A DNA stretch of 64,000 nt from Antilocapra americana (lineage: Eukaryota > Chordata > Mammalia > Artiodactyla > Antilocapridae): contig ML660213.1 of assembly GCA_007570785.1 (NCBI GenBank), positions 1,611,181 through 1,675,180 on the forward strand, written 5' to 3'. This document shows, piece by piece, positions 11,651 through 24,984 of the stretch. The position numbers were made by a program, and so were the translations under genes. Each line of letters opens with the position of its first letter. The stretch's first letter is position 1. A model generated the notes under the pieces. That model searched no databases. It was not told where the DNA came from and was given only the letters and a program-made list of their open reading frames with translations.

Positions 11651-12247
11651 CTATATGAGGAATGAAATCCTAAAATTAGGAAGGCTGAGACATTCAAAGA
11701 AATTTTTAAAAAAGTAAAATCTTATTGGGAAGAATTTTCAGGGGATGTCAATGTACCTCTCAGTTCTGCAATTTTCTGTCATCATGTGATATCTTTAAAA
11801 ATAAGTAGCTATTTGGCTAAGGGTTTGTATAATTCCATTTATATGAAATGAAAATTCTATTGGTATGGAGTAAATTCTAGTCTTGAGACTGATGCCACAT
11901 GGAATTTGTGGAATAAATATTACAATTTTGTAGCCGTAGTTAGGCAGCAGTTTTTGTGAGGCTCTGGCCTGCTTTTGGTATATACGTGTGTTCAGGAAAA
12001 GGCTGAAGGAATCTTATTTTAAGCCTCTATAAATTAAAAATAGATACTTTGGTAAAGCAAATGATTATCTCCTAGGGTACTGCTTGGGTTTTGTGTGTGT
12101 TTGTGCTTATTGGATCTTTTAAAAGGGGGCCTTTATTTGTTGCAAATGAGAACTGACTTACCTATTGTTACAAAGTTAAGGTAAAGTGAATTAATGGCTA
12201 AACGATATAACCCAGATGACTCAAGGATGGACAAGTAGAATGCTCAC
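11651..12247 (-). other. USH2A: USH2A intron 39 (597 bp)
   Basis: Short intron between exons 39 and 40. It is AT-rich and single-copy in appearance, with no SINE, LINE or additional exon recognised. Confidence 0.9.
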
Positions 12248-12398
12248 TCTAGAAACCCAAGGGTGGAGCGGCCAGGCCTCATCTGGAGTTGGTATCTGGG
12301 AGAGCCGGGGGCGTTGTTCCGAGCTGGTGTAGACCAGACAACCTGAAGACTGGTTGGAGTGGCAGATGAAAGCCTCGGAGGCAGCACGCCATCTGGAG
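12248..12398 (-). CDS. USH2A: USH2A (usherin) exon 39, FN3 segment
   Basis: 151-bp internal coding exon. It starts after the acceptor TTTTTCGACAG|CT with the last two bases of an Ala codon shared with exon 38, and ends TTTCTAGA|GTGAGC with two bases of a Glu codon completed by exon 40. The product (PDGVLPPRLSSATPTSLQVV, WSTPARNNAPGSPRY, QLQMRPG, LGFLE) is the first half of an FN3 repeat with the conserved strand-B Trp. It differs little from human usherin over this stretch, as recalled. The exon 39/40 boundary therefore lies inside a single FN3 fold. No disruption is seen. Confidence 0.97.
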
Positions 12399-14407
12399 CT
12401 GTCGAAAAACACAGATGAATTAGAGCAGAGAAAACTGTGGAGAACATATGCTGGATGGAATCGAAATGATCCATATACTGGAAAAACTGTTCCTCAGGAT
12501 CAACAACAATGTTAAACATGGTCCATTTAATTTAACATTTTCATTCCTGAACTACTATACTTCCTCATTGTTCATTTCAACACAATTACATGAATATTTC
12601 CATCTTAAAAGCCAGTCCCCAAAGAGCAAGACAAATGAACACATAGCACATCCCCACCTGTACTTCTGTTTCTCTAATTGAAAACATGGAGAGGATTTAG
12701 CGAAGCAAATATTAAAATACCTTTTTTAATTTAACTCTTTGCTCAAAAATCAAGCAGTTGAACAGTGGAGTCCAGATCTTTTATTTCTTCCACTGATGTC
12801 ACCATTGTCTCTTTAATCATACCATGATCACAAAGACAATCACATTTTTTTTCTGAGGAAGGTTAAAAATTTTATTTTTCACAATGAAAGTAGCATATTC
12901 CAGTCTTAATTGTTATTTATGAAAATGTAAAAATTAACCTTCTTTCCCCATGTGTTGTATATAGTCAATTGCCCCTTCTCACAGTGATGCTGCCTTTATT
13001 CAAATATGTTGCAAGTTGGGACACATACATTTTCTAGTCTAGCTGAATCTCTGGCAAATTATTCCTGAATTCAGGATACCAGCTTGATAAAACCTATCAG
13101 GGAAATCTACCTGGATAGTTCTAGAAGGCCTAACAAATAAGGCAGCCTATGCTATTAAAAATTAAATTAAAAAACAAGATGACTCTGGTTATTAATTTTT
13201 CCAATAGGTACAACTTGAATGAACCTATCATATCAGAGTGTGTTCCAAAGTTTGTCAGAAACTCTAAAGTAAATCAAGCACAGCTCAATGCCTTTGGGAA
13301 AATCACCAGACAACTCTGAGCTTATGTTTCTTGTCTTTAAAATGGGGGCAACACTTTGTCTTTTCAGGATGGTTGTGAAGATCAAAGAAATGGAAATAAA
13401 TCACCTTTTTTGAGGTCCTAGTAATTATTCATTGTTAGCTATTGTTATTATTATATTGGACTAGTCTGAACTTCCCTTGGCATAATTTAAGTACTACTAC
13501 AATGCAATTTTTAGGAACATTCTGATTACTGTAATATAAATTCTTAATAACCAAGGATTAATCAAAGCCACTGTTGAAGGAAGATAAGGAATCAAAATGA
13601 TGAAAACAACTATCGGGGTTCATTTTTAGCTTCTATTTACACATAATCTGGTATGGCATCTGACTTTTTTATACTCTCCAATTTGAGAGAGCTGGCCTAT
13701 GAACTATGAAGCTAATGAATGGACAGTGATGAGAATCGAAGAAGTAGAATCCATGTCTCATCAGTCTGTTGTAAGAGTTCTGAGTTCATCAGTAATTCAC
13801 TAATTTATTCAGTAAACACTTATTGAGCTTCTATTATGTGCAAAGTAGTGTTCTTCATATGGAGGGTTAACAACACTGAGTCCAATAGACATGGCCCCTG
13901 ACCCTATGGAACTTACGTAAACAGAGGGACCCAGTGATGAACAAACAGAAACCACAGGTCCTACCAGGTGGCACTCAGTGCTCAGGTGAAGAGTAAAACA
14001 GTAAACGTGGTGAGAAAGTCAAAAGGAGTGTGGGTTTTAGTTGGTACCCAGGAATTCAGATTAGACAGGAAAGCCATAGGAAGAAAATGTCATTAGGTGA
14101 CATTAGAGCAAAGCCCTTAGTGATATCAGTTGTGAGAATGTCTTGGGGGATAGCAATCCAGGCAGAGAGCAGTCACGGCAAAGGCAGCAAGGAAGGGGAA
14201 GTACAGAGCGTGTGTAAGGGACAGCCAGTGCTGCTGAGTCAGACAGACTAAGGAAAGGGGGAGTGCGGGAAGCTGGAGAGAGGCAGCTTCTGGAGCCCTC
14301 TAGAGGCTTCCAGGGCCACACCTTAAAGTCACAGTAAGGACTTTGGTTACCACTGTAAATGGGATTGGGAGCTCTGACAGAGTTTTCATCAAGGAAACGT
14401 CATGAAT

Positions 14408-14473
14408 AAAGGCCATTCTGTGCTAAGTGAGGGCCATTCCGTGCTATAAAGGGCCATTCATGCTAAGTGAGGG
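14408..14473 (+). repeat. Three-copy minisatellite (GGGCCATTCYGTGCTA-like unit)
   Basis: GGCCATTC..GTGCTAAGTGA recurs three times at roughly 25-bp spacing with small indels. Likely a local slippage duplication. Confidence 0.75.
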
Positions 14474-15251
14474 AGGTGTGGGGGCAAGGCTGGAAGCACA
14501 GGGAGGTTACCCACTGCAGTCATCCAGGGCTAGCAGATGACAGCAGATTAGGTTCAACTGCCAGCAGCTGAGGTGGGGCGTATTTTATAGATCAGTTGAG
14601 TGTGGCCTGTGTTGCTGGCAGACAATGAAGGAGTGGAAGATGATGCCAGGTATTTGGCCCAAGCACCCAGGTGAAAGGCACCTGAGAGAAGAAATGGGAT
14701 GTGGAGAGGATTCAAGAGTTCCCTTTTGTCTATGCTACATTTAAGAGGTTTACTACATAACTTCAGTGGCTATACCAAGGATGAAGTCACAGACATGAGT
14801 CTGGATAGGAACTGTGGACCAACGTCTATGTGGTATTTCACGGCTGAGACTTGAAATCAACAAGGGGGTGAGTACAGACAGAGCGAGTGGAGAAGAGATC
14901 TGAGCACTGAGGCTTGGGATGCACTAACATTTTGAGAGGGGTGAGCGGGCCTCTGCAATAAAGGAGATTTACTTACAGGAGGGATCAGTGAGATAAGGGA
15001 GAAGTGAAGAGAAAGTGCACCCTGGGAGCCAAATGAAGACAGTGTCTCTGAAAGGAAGGACTGATCGACTCAGTCAAATGCACTCAGTTTAAGAAAGGGA
15101 GAGACTAAGAATTAAGCTCTGCATTTGCCAATTGGACGTGACTTTGCTAAGAGCAGACACAGTGCTGTGGTGGGTGTGGTAGCCTGACGGGAAAACTGAG
15201 AAGAGAACGAGCTGATACAAGAGCCTAGAAAACTTCTGCGGGACTGTGTTC

Positions 15252-15339
15252 TAAAGGGAGCAGAATATCATGTCATTGTTTGGCAAAACTAATAAAAAAA
15301 ATGTTTAATTAATAAAAAAAATAAATAAAGGGAGCAGAA
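15252..15339 (+). mobile_element. 60-bp L1 tail with perfect 14-bp target-site duplication
   Basis: TAAAGGGAGCAGAA occurs at 15252-15265 and 15326-15339. Between them lies a 60-bp insert with TTGGCAAAACTAATA and an A-rich double tail, typical of the final bases of ruminant L1. It is a minimal target-primed insertion inside the older repeat. Confidence 0.85.
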
Positions 15340-18114
15340 AATGGGGCAACACTTAGAGAAGCTTATGGTATCAGGGGAAGGTTTTCCAAATACTGGAAGA
15401 AGTTGCAGCATTTACATGCTTTGTGGATGATCCAGAAGAGATCGAGGGAGATGATAATGTAGAAAAAAGAGAACAATTAATTGCCAGAGCCAGGTCCTTG
15501 TGTGTGAGTCAGAGGAAGGTGAAATAGGGTATATGACAAGTGAGTTGAGAGCCAGTGGGCTTGGGCTGTGGAATAGAGAAGGGACAGCCCACCACTCTGC
15601 AGAAGTGAACGAAGACCCAGGCTGCAGATACAGAGATAGGTAGATCTGGTGATGGGAACACAGCAAAGATCTCTGCTGATAGTGTCCATTTTCTCAGTGA
15701 GCAAAATAAAAGTAAATGCATCCACTCACTGCCAAAGTATGATGGTGAACTGGATGCTTGAACAGAGAAAAAAAAAACTGTATGAAGCAGTTTTTTCAGG
15801 TGTGAAAAGGGGACATACCTGGGAAATGCAATAAGATGGCTGGCTGTCCACAGGATACTCAGTAACTTAACTATAAATTTTTGATTTGAGGGACATTTGT
15901 TGCTAAATACTTTTTAAGTGATATTTTGTCTTTGAACACAGTTATAATGGTGATAATTTCTTATTTGATATATATTCATTCATTATGTATAAAAATGCAC
16001 ACATATCAAAAGAGCCTGGGCATAAAATATTGTACAGATTTCATATAATGTATAACATAAAACCACGCCCTTCATTTTTTTGTCTGATTTTTTCTGTCAA
16101 GGAGTATAATATCACTGACAATCCAAATTCTGAAGAAGACAGCTCTGATAAGTCATCAGCATGAAAAAATATTAGAGTTTTAAATATTTACACCAAAACA
16201 TCCTTCAAGTGTTAGGAACTTGAAGTGCTGTCAGGGAAGGAAAAAATGCCCAGAAGATGCTCCATAATAATAATAATAATGTATATTGGATTCTCTTTTG
16301 AGTGATAATAAGAAAATGTGCTCCATTAAATTGGTCACACTCTGATTATATAGAATCCCCAAATATTTCCTAACAAAGTGATCATCTTGAATTATCGGCA
16401 TAGAACTATTCATTCTACCTGCTTTCAGTAACATTGAGTGCTGGAAACCTTTTTTCCCCTCTGGTTAACCCCTTTTATCCTAGGCCTATTCCTCTGAGGG
16501 TCTTTAGCATCAAAGCAATAACTGGGAACCAGCCATAATTCCATTCCTGGTTTCTTAACACAAGAGCCGTGTATCTATCAGCTTGATATATTGTCTCCAA
16601 GATGCTATGTTGCTCAAAAAGCTTCTCTCAAGTTTAATATGACCCTCATGAGGCAAGCACTCCACAGACAACCTCCTGAATCAACACATCTTGTCCAGTA
16701 AATACTAATTCTACACAGCAACTGGATAAAAGAGCTAACCTAATCTATAAATTCAAGCAAGAGCGTTCTTAGTAAAATTTCAAATTCAACCTCTTTTAGA
16801 AGGCAAAATGCATACAGAATATGAAGCACTAAATTAAATCACAGACTGGACTAGCCTAGTTGGTATAATCTTTTGAATGTCTGAGTTTATTAAACTTTTA
16901 AATGATGTACATGTGTAAATGCCCCCTTAAACAAACAAAATGCCCCAAACATTTGCTCCATACAGATTTATAGAACTCTTGAGGGGGAGCTCTGAAAAGC
17001 AGAACCAGAAGCTTTATTTTCACATGGCCAGTGACTGCCAAAGCTATACCGACCCAAAAAGGGAACCTGTGGGGAGAAAACAAATTCAATGGGCTTCGCA
17101 GATGCACCAGTGTTTCAGGATAGTCCACCGACTTGTTTCTACTACACTGTGACTTTGGAGTATATGTGTATGCATTTCAAAACGCTGGAAATACAAATGC
17201 TGCATTAAGGTATCAAAGAAGGCTGCAGTGTTTGTTATTAAATTCAAACCTGTAATAAAAGATACTGAAATGCCACTCTACACAAGGTTCTCAGCTGAGA
17301 ACAGAAAAAGGCAGAATAAATAGAAGGGGAGTTTAGAGCACCAAATAGTTACGTAAAAGAGAGTCATGACTCAAATAGCACAGAATGTGTATAGAGCATA
17401 AAAGAGGTGTAAGTGCTTTCGGAGCTTTAGAAGTTAGAAGTTCACAACCAAATATGCACTGGACCTTGGGTTTCAAGGGAACAGACAGGGTCATGGGGCT
17501 CTGTTAGACAGTCACGTGGAGTCACTTTGTCCTCAGGCTAATTCCAGGGCCCAAGACTCGCGCCATCTCTGCCCAGGCTCACTCCAAGCAGATGTCATGC
17601 TTCCTAGTGGTTTCACTTGAAATCTGACTTCATCCCAGCCCAAAGTACTTTCTGATTTCAGAGATTTGATTGCTGGCATCCTCATTTAGGTCTCTCTGTT
17701 AGCACGAGAGAAACCATGGCCTTTCATCTCTATGCATCCTGGCTGCATTGCTGAATAGCCTGGCACATAGTCAAAATCCTTGGAGTACACATTTCCCTCT
17801 CATTTTCTGAAATAGCTACATATGAGCAAGGATTTTAAATTCTAGTTCCCAGAATGGAAAATTAAAGTTCAGACACATCTATTGAGTCGTTGAGTCATAA
17901 ACAAATTGAAAACAGAAGGCAAGACTCCATTTCCAGTCACTAAACCATATGTCATTAAAAAAGATATTAATTATGAGGAATATGCAGATGTGCTAACAAA
18001 TGGACAGTCAACCTTGAGCACAAGGATGTACAAACAGAGCAGCATTAAACAGTGACAAGTAGGTTAAAACAGATTTAATGTTCACCAAAGAGTCTCTCAT
18101 AAGAGCTAACTTTT

Positions 18115-18300
18115 GGAACACATACTGTGTGCCAGGCTCTTTAACATAATTATTTCTAATCCTTGGAATTACATGATGAAATTGTAGCATTATCTCTCTA
18201 AAGTATAGATAAAGCATCTGAGGCTCACAGGTTTCATATTTTATCTCAAATCATGAAACTGGTTGCTGGCAGTGTGAGGATTTAAACGGGGACTGGTTAA
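18115..18300 (+). repeat. MIR-like SINE
   Basis: TGTGTGCCAGGCTCTTTAA, then a diverged core and CATCTGAGGCTCACAGG, follow the MIR consensus order. Old and degraded. Confidence 0.65.
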
Positions 18301-18898
18301 GTTCAAGGAGAGTGCTCTTAATTTTATACCACAAAACAGACTGTTCTAGTAGGTGATTTATAATAGAGAATAAATATTAAACACATTAAGTAAATATTAA
18401 AGAAAACCATTTACAACATTAAATAGATTAGTTTTTATAAAGAGTGGATTTACTTTCTGTCCAAGTCATAGTCTTAAACAGCACTTTTCCGGTCTTCTTT
18501 ATCACAGCATCTCCTTATTATCTACAAGGAACCTCACATAGAACTACTAGTATGAATCTGCTAGTTCTCAAGAATGAGTTAAAGCCAGAAATTCAGTAAA
18601 ATGCAACACAGGGAGGCCTTTACATTAGTACAAGAAATACATTTTTAAATATTATGTGTTATCTACAGGTATGTCATGGAAGTGACCACAGGATGGTCAA
18701 TACATTTTAAATTTGGAGGGCAGCTAACTATCAAATCTAACTTTCTATCAAATAAAGGGTTCTTGCCTAAAACATCCCAGAAAAGTGGTGTTCAGGCGTC
18801 TATCTATTCATTACCAGTGATGGGAAAATAGTTGCTTCCTAAGTTGCCCCATTACATTATTACTCTTGTTGGTTAGCTGTTTCTGAGATAGGGAGTGT

Positions 18899-19107
18899 GG
18901 CTGCTCAGTCGCATCCAACTCGCTGCGACCTGGTGGATGATAGCCTGCCAGGCTCCTTTATCAATGGTATTCTCCAGGCAAGAATACTGGAGTGGGTTGC
19001 CATTTCCTCTTCCAGGGGATCTTCCTGACCCAGGGATGGAACCCACATCTTTTGTGTACCCTGTACTGGTAGGTGGTTTCTTTACTATTAGTGCCAGCTG
19101 GGAAGCC
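18899..19107 (-). repeat. Bov-tA SINE, minus orientation
   Basis: Reverse-complement Bov-tA: GCTCAGTCGCATCCAACTC, CTCCAGGCAAGAATACTGG, TTCCAGGGGATCTTCCTGAC and a diverged tRNA-like end GCCAGCTGGGAAGCC. Confidence 0.9.
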
Positions 19108-19512
19108 CCTGAAGTAGAGCTAAAACTGTTATTTCTACAAAACTTGTGGTGAATATACTCTTTTGTCTATATCAGGACCTTCTGAGAATAAAACAGGGTA
19201 CTATAAATAACCAACATGGATGAACTGACCTGGAGCAGGCTTGAAACAGGGACAACCTTGGGTGATGGGTACATGGGGTTGTTCCTGCTAATGACACTGG
19301 ACTCTTTGGGACCTTGTCTATGAGTCCCTGAGAAAAAGCTGGTATTACCATTAGGGACAGAACTGCAGGCATTTTTAACTAGTAGTCCTCTTTTCCCCAT
19401 AGTACACCAAAGTAGTGGTAATATAAACTACTCGAGAACAAAGATCTGTTTTTCATTTTTGTTGGTAAACTTTAGAGCCCTTAATAAATTTTGAGAACTC
19501 TATCTGCCCATC

Positions 19513-19622
19513 TGTGTGTGCTCAGTCGTGTCTGACTCTTTATAACCCCATGAACTGTAGTTCTTTGGGCTCCTTTGTCCATGGAATTTTCCAGGAAGGA
19601 ATACTGGAGCAGGTTGCCATTT
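19513..19622 (-). repeat. Bov-tA/Bov-A SINE fragment, minus orientation
   Basis: GTGCTCAGTCGTGTCTGACTC through GAATACTGGAGCAGGTTGCC. It stops before the tRNA-like half, so it is 5'-truncated or a Bov-A monomer. Confidence 0.85.
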
Positions 19623-19881
19623 ATGGCTCACCAAAAATGATTAAAGAAAATGATTAGTTCTTGCCGAACTAATAAACAGTGACCCTTTTTAAAAGCGTGT
19701 ATTTATCTATAAAATATGTTCATGATAGAAAATTTGAAAGTTACCAAACAAAGAAAAACACTGTCTATAATGACACTACCCAGAGATGGCCATTTTTATA
19801 CTATTGAAGACTCCTGTCTTTCTTCTTATTCTACATGTAATTAAAAAGCATTATGACGAATGTTTCTAATATGTTATTTTG

Positions 19882-19950
19882 TTAACTTTGCTTTATAATA
19901 TATAGTGAAAATTTCCAAAACTTTGCTTTATAATATGTAGTGAGAATTTC
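19882..19950 (+). repeat. Two-copy tandem duplication (about 35-bp unit)
   Basis: ACTTTGCTTTATAATATATAG and ACTTTGCTTTATAATATGTAG follow each other with matching downstream GTGA(A/G)AATTTC. Local duplication in unique intron sequence. Confidence 0.8.
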
Positions 19951-20502
19951 TATGCCATTAAATAGCTTTAGTGACATAACTTTTCAAAATAGTTGCATGT
20001 AATATTTCTACAAATGTAGAACATTCACTTAAAGCTGGTATTGATGTAGAATGATATCATTTTTATATTATAAATAATATTCCAAGTATCCTAATATATG
20101 CACCTTTAGTTTTGATTTTCAGAATTATTGTGTCAATAGGGATGAACAGCACTACCATTTCAGATATAAGCTGAAGAGCTGCTTTCCAGAAAATTGTGTT
20201 TATTTACTCCTATAGTAAGGTATGAATGATTCATATCCCAGTATCTCCAACAGAGTGAATATTTCATATATGTGTATATTTAGGTATGACTATGTATATA
20301 TAATACATAATAGTGTAAGTATGTAGCATTAGAAACATTAGTATGTAATTGAATATATGTAAATGTATATTAAAATAGGCATTTATTATTGTTATGTGAT
20401 ATACTGTATAATATTATTATATTATTATAATTATGCATATATAATATATAAATTTAACATTATTTATATAGTTATTATATAAGATAGGACATGAAAAAAA
20501 AG

Positions 20503-20702
20503 TATTAGTTGCTCAGTCATGTCCAACTCTTTGCCACCCCATGGGCTGTAACCTGCCAGGCTATTCTGTCTATGGGATTTTCTAGGCAAGAATATTGGGG
20601 TGGGTTGCCATTTTCTTCTCCAGGGATCTTCCTGATTCAGGAATCAAACCCATGTCTCCTGCACTGTAGTGGATTCTTTACTATCTGAGACACCAGGGAA
20701 GC
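20503..20702 (-). repeat. Bov-tA SINE, minus orientation
   Basis: Reverse-complement Bov-tA blocks GTTGCTCAGTCATGTCCAAC, TAGGCAAGAATATTGGGGTG and CTGAGACACCAGGGAAGC. Confidence 0.9.
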
Positions 20703-20895
20703 AAATACATCTAATTTATATAAAGAAATAATTGACAAGTATCTACTTAAAAGCCAGGCAGTATCCTATGCTCTGGAAATACATTCAGTTAAATAAGTTA
20801 AAACAGTTTTATTAAGCAGGGAGAGACAAAAGACACACACACAAAATGATTCTGTTTTCCCCCCACTTTTTAGGAGTAGTTCTTTTCCCTCCCCC

Positions 20896-21065
20896 AGTTT
20901 CATCAAGGTATAATTGACAAGTAAAACTGTGGATATTTAAAGTGTAACAATGTGATGATTTCATAGATGTATACATTGTGAAGTGATTATCACACACAAG
21001 TTAATTAACACACCCATCACCTCACAGTTACCTTTTGTGTGTGTATGTGGTAAAAACATGTTAGT
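20896..21065 (+). repeat. Ancient L1 (L1M-type) 3' UTR fragment
   Basis: AAGGTATAATTGACAAGTAA, a TGTGATGATTTCATAGATGTATACATTGTGAAGTGATTATCAC-like block, and CACCCATCACCTCACAGTTAC follow the familiar 3' UTR order of old mammalian L1s. Confidence 0.75.
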
Positions 21066-21460
21066 AACCAAGAAGTATTTCTAATATAAGGGATTGGGAG
21101 TGATGAAGGAGGAGGCAGGGGAAAAGCTGACATGGTATGGTATGGTAGTGGGGGAGACTGTATTTGAGCAGGGATTTGCAAATAACTTGGGGACACACAT
21201 CTCAGGCAGCCCCAAGACAAGAGCAAGCTGGGCCTGAGTCTTGAAGGCATTGTGGTTTGAGCACAGAAAACCAGGTAGAAGCTGGAAGAAAATGAATGCA
21301 TTCAATAACAGAGGCTTAGGTGCAGAGGGAGAAAGAGGGATGGCAAGCCTGAATACTACATTTCAGGTCAGAATGACTGTCTGAGATTTTTCTGAGATGA
21401 GTTTGTTGGGGAGGAGTGTTTAATGCACACTGCATTCATTTGACCATGAATCAAAAGGTG

Positions 21461-21535
21461 TGAGCCTGGTGGGCTGCTGCCTGTGGGGTTGCACAGAGTC
21501 GGACACGACTGAAGTGACTTAGCAGCAGCAGCAGC
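21461..21535 (+). repeat. Bov-A SINE 3' fragment with (AGC)n tail
   Basis: GAGCCTGGTGGGCTGC, GAGTCGGACACGACTGAAG and an (AGC)n tail. Only the last part of the element is present. Confidence 0.88.
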
Positions 21536-21659
21536 ATTATAAAGTTTTTACACTTCCTTGTGATTGCTCTAAGTGCCAAGCTGAGACTCAAACATGGGCA
21601 TTTTGGTTTAAAACTCTATCCTTTTTCCTGTTTACCATGCAGCCTCCTGAGAACCCACT

Positions 21660-21880
21660 TACTGGTTCATGGATAGTGCCTTCTTGCTGTGTCTTCACAT
21701 GGTGGAAGGGGGCAGAGGGGCTCTTTTAGACCTCTTTTACAAGGGTATGATCTCATTTTTGAGGCCTCACCTTTATGAGCTTCCAAGGTCCCACCCCCTA
21801 ATACCATTACACCTAATACATTGGGTGTAATGTTTCAACATACAAATTTGGGGAAGCCACAAACATTCAGACCATAGCAG
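21660..21880 (+). repeat. Ancient mammalian repeat fragment (family uncertain)
   Basis: TCTTCACATGGTGGAAGGGG, CTCTTTTAGACCTCTTTTAC, CCACCCCCTAATACCATTAC and ACAAACATTCAGACCATAGC form a known old mammalian repeat series. I cannot assign the family with confidence. Confidence 0.6.
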
Positions 21881-21884
21881 ATAA

Positions 21885-21995
21885 GCCACTTGCACAAGAG
21901 CATACAGCTAATAAGTGGTTAAACTGCTGTTTGAATCTAGCAACCTGTCTCCAAAACCCAAACTCCTATTACTTTAAGCAATGCCTTTTAAAGTG
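21885..21995 (+). repeat. MIR-like SINE fragment
   Basis: CCACTTGCACAAGAGCATAC, then CAGCTAATAAGTGGTTAAACTG and a diverged remainder, match the MIR core. Confidence 0.65.
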
Positions 21996-24344
21996 ACTGT
22001 CTAAGCCAGAACCTTGCCCGTACTCACAGGCACAGAGAGGGTTGTGCCTCCTTTCCCTGCCTCTTTCCCATCTGTCCCCAGGCATCCAAATAACCAGCTC
22101 TGAGTGTGGACACTGCTTTGCAGAGTGAGAAATCTTATAGCTAGGAGGTTTTAAATGAAGACATTTTTGAAGCTTATTTATTTAAAAAAATAATTATGTC
22201 ATTCTAACCTTGAGGATGCTTATTTGGGGATAAAGATTTGGAAAAATAGTCTTTTTTTAGTCTGTCTCAGATTCTCAGATTTTTAAAAAATTTCCTCTCT
22301 TGTCAAGGCAACTTTGGCTCTGAAAGCTCCAAGAAAGGTCTCTAGAGAAAAAGAGCAAATCAAGATGCTTAGCAAGGGCTGCAGGTTTTATGGATCCAAG
22401 TTAAAGAAATGATGACATTTTCTCAAGGTTGTCACTGGGGTTATAGAGAAGTATTTAGGACAAAAACCCTGACTAAAAAGCATGTGCATAAAATAAAAAT
22501 TTTGCTAAAAAGTATATCATTTACTTCTTAACCCAGGGAAGAAATAATGGAGTACACTGTTGAATAGAACCCAAGGATGATATAACATTTACCTTTGGTC
22601 TCTCACTGACTCATTTGGATCTACATTTCTGAGGGAAACCTAAAACCCCACCAGAACATTTTATCGGTGTAAGATTACCTCAATCAAAATTGGTGCAAAT
22701 ATTTCTCAAAAGTAATACAAAACCCAATTGGCAGATTTCACCCTGGCTCTAGTTATCATTCTTTATGAAATGAAAAACTAACCTCATGTTCACTAAGAAT
22801 GCTTTAATTAGAATGAAAAGGAAGCAGGAATATTCCCGGCTACAGTTTATAAGAATAATAATACAGAAAGGAGTGGCAGGGGTGAGGCAAGGGCACCAGA
22901 ATAAAAAGACTCCACTGAATACTAATTGCTACTGACGATTTTGAGAAATGGAAGATTCCACTTCACGTTAGCATCCACAGAACCAAAGCAACCTACCTTC
23001 ATACCTCTACGTTCATTTCCCTTTGCGCTTAAGACCGAAGAGTGGCCTAAAATTACTCTGCAAGACAGTTTCAGTGAATTTGTGAACCAGGAAACATCAG
23101 ACAGACAGAAGTTATCCTCTGCTAGTTTTGAAATATTCCAAAGCTGGGAATGCTGTAGTTCATTGTGTTCAGAGAAAAATATGGATTTTGAATTTCATTA
23201 GACACATTATTTGTTCTGGTAGGAGTGGAACTGTCACTTTGTCAGACTAATTAGGGGACCTAAAGTTGGTCATAATGTCCAGAAGAATTTTTTGTTGTTG
23301 TTACTTCTCAAGCTACCAACCAGAGCATTTCTTTCTCCTTGCAGAGATATCCTAGATTCAGATACTCTATTTAAATCTTTGCTTTTGACATTTGAGTTCA
23401 TCTTAGAATTCCTAATAATATTTCCTAGTCTTTCTATTATTTTGAATACCATGATATTCACCCAAATTAGTTTTCAGGCAGCATAGATAAGTCTTTTTTC
23501 CTTGAGAATCTGATTATTTGAGCCCATTAGTGTAGAGTATATCTTCAAATGGAAAAATAATTTAAAGTATATATAGAAATATTAGTGGACTAAGTTTATC
23601 TTATTTTTAGTTGAAATATTACTCACTTTATTTTAAATAACTCTCTAAAAATGTTCCCCTTTATAAAATTAAATTAGATATGCTTAGCAAGGTTAATAAG
23701 CAATTTAGCAATGAGTAAATTCAAGCTAGGTCAAAGCCACTTGGAAAAGGTGCACCAAACATTCCTTTATTGAGTATCTAACAAGAACCACAGTAAAACA
23801 AACAAAGAAAAAAACTTAGGTGGTTAAACTACTATATTTAAGAAGCAGACTTCTTTTTATGGTACTACTGAACCTACTTGTTCTTGTGGGACAGAATGAA
23901 GAACCAAGATATAAAGGAATCTTTGATTAACTGAAAAAATTTTAGTCACTTAATGATCCAAGAACCAGAGAGGATTCGTTAAAAAGTCATCTTAACAATG
24001 GAATTGGATCTAATATTCAGTTGATTAATTACTCAAGTAATAACCATATCTAGCCTTGAGACACTCAGGTTATATATTGGCATCCCTTGCCTGAATGAGT
24101 CATTAATTTATCATTCTCTACTAGTGAAAATAAAACAATAGTCATCAGAGGAATAAAAAATGCTTAAAGAGATCTAAGAACGGATTTCAGCTCTTAAATA
24201 GTAGAGTTAGAACCCAGAATTTGAAATAATAAAATGATGCTCATTTGACCAAAATCATGATTAATAACTATGTAATTTAGTTTATGAGAAAAAAATCTGT
24301 AATCAGACTATTAGTGAGTTATTTGTTTCAGGTAATTTAGCCAC

Positions 24345-24568
24345 TGTGTTGTGCTGTACTTAGTTGCTCAGCCATATCCAACTCTTTGCCATCCCATGGA
24401 CTTTAGCCAGTCAGACTCCTCTCCTCTGTCCATGGGGATTCTCCAGGCAAGAATACTGGAGTGGGTTGCCATGCCCTCCTCCAGGGGGATCTTCCCAACC
24501 CAGGGATCAAACCCAGGTCTCCTGCATTACCGGCGGATTCTTTACTGCCTGAGGCACCAGGGAAGCCC
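24345..24568 (-). repeat. Bov-tA SINE with 11-bp target-site duplication
   Basis: Complete minus-strand Bov-tA ending GAGGCACCAGGGAAGCCC. Flanked by perfect AATTTAGCCAC at 24334-24344 and 24569-24579. Confidence 0.95.
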
Positions 24569-24984
24569 AATTTAGCCACACCAGTACTAATTGTGTAGTA
24601 CTGTTATCAGAAGTATATGGAATTTAGTACCAAGGAATTTTGTCAGTTTTAGGTTTATGTACCTGGGGAATTCAGAAGTAGAAAATAAATGTATTAATAT
24701 TAATAACTTTACTTTAAAGTGTATGTAGCACAAATTACAATACCTCCTTTTGAAGACTAGCATAGTAATCAAAACATAACTTTGCCAGGAAGAAGAAGGT
24801 ATAGATCACCCCCAATTCCCAAGAATCTTCAATTAGTAATTTCAAAAATGATTATCGAGTATATTGCATAAACATGACAGGATCTTCTTTTAGCTTAAAA
24901 TTTTAATGCTTCCTGTACTTCAGAAATCAGTAGCCATTAAAAAGCAAGACGCTAGTCTGTTGCTATCCAATCTTGTCACATATG

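Larger units (their letters stand above)
13795..15830 (+). repeat. Long ancient mammalian interspersed repeat (family not named)
   Basis: Begins with ACTTATTGAGCTTCTATTATG and continues with blocks I know from a widespread old mammalian repeat: an ATGGAACTTACGTAAACAGA-like region, CAATCCAGGCAGAGAGCAG, AAGGACTTTGGTTACCACTG, TCATCCAGGGCTAGCAGATG and an ACTCAGTCAAATG-like region, all in the expected order. It is strongly diverged and non-coding. It contains the short triplicated unit at 14408-14473 and a later L1 tail at 15266-15325. The family name (L2-, MER- or other class) is not secure. Confidence 0.55.
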
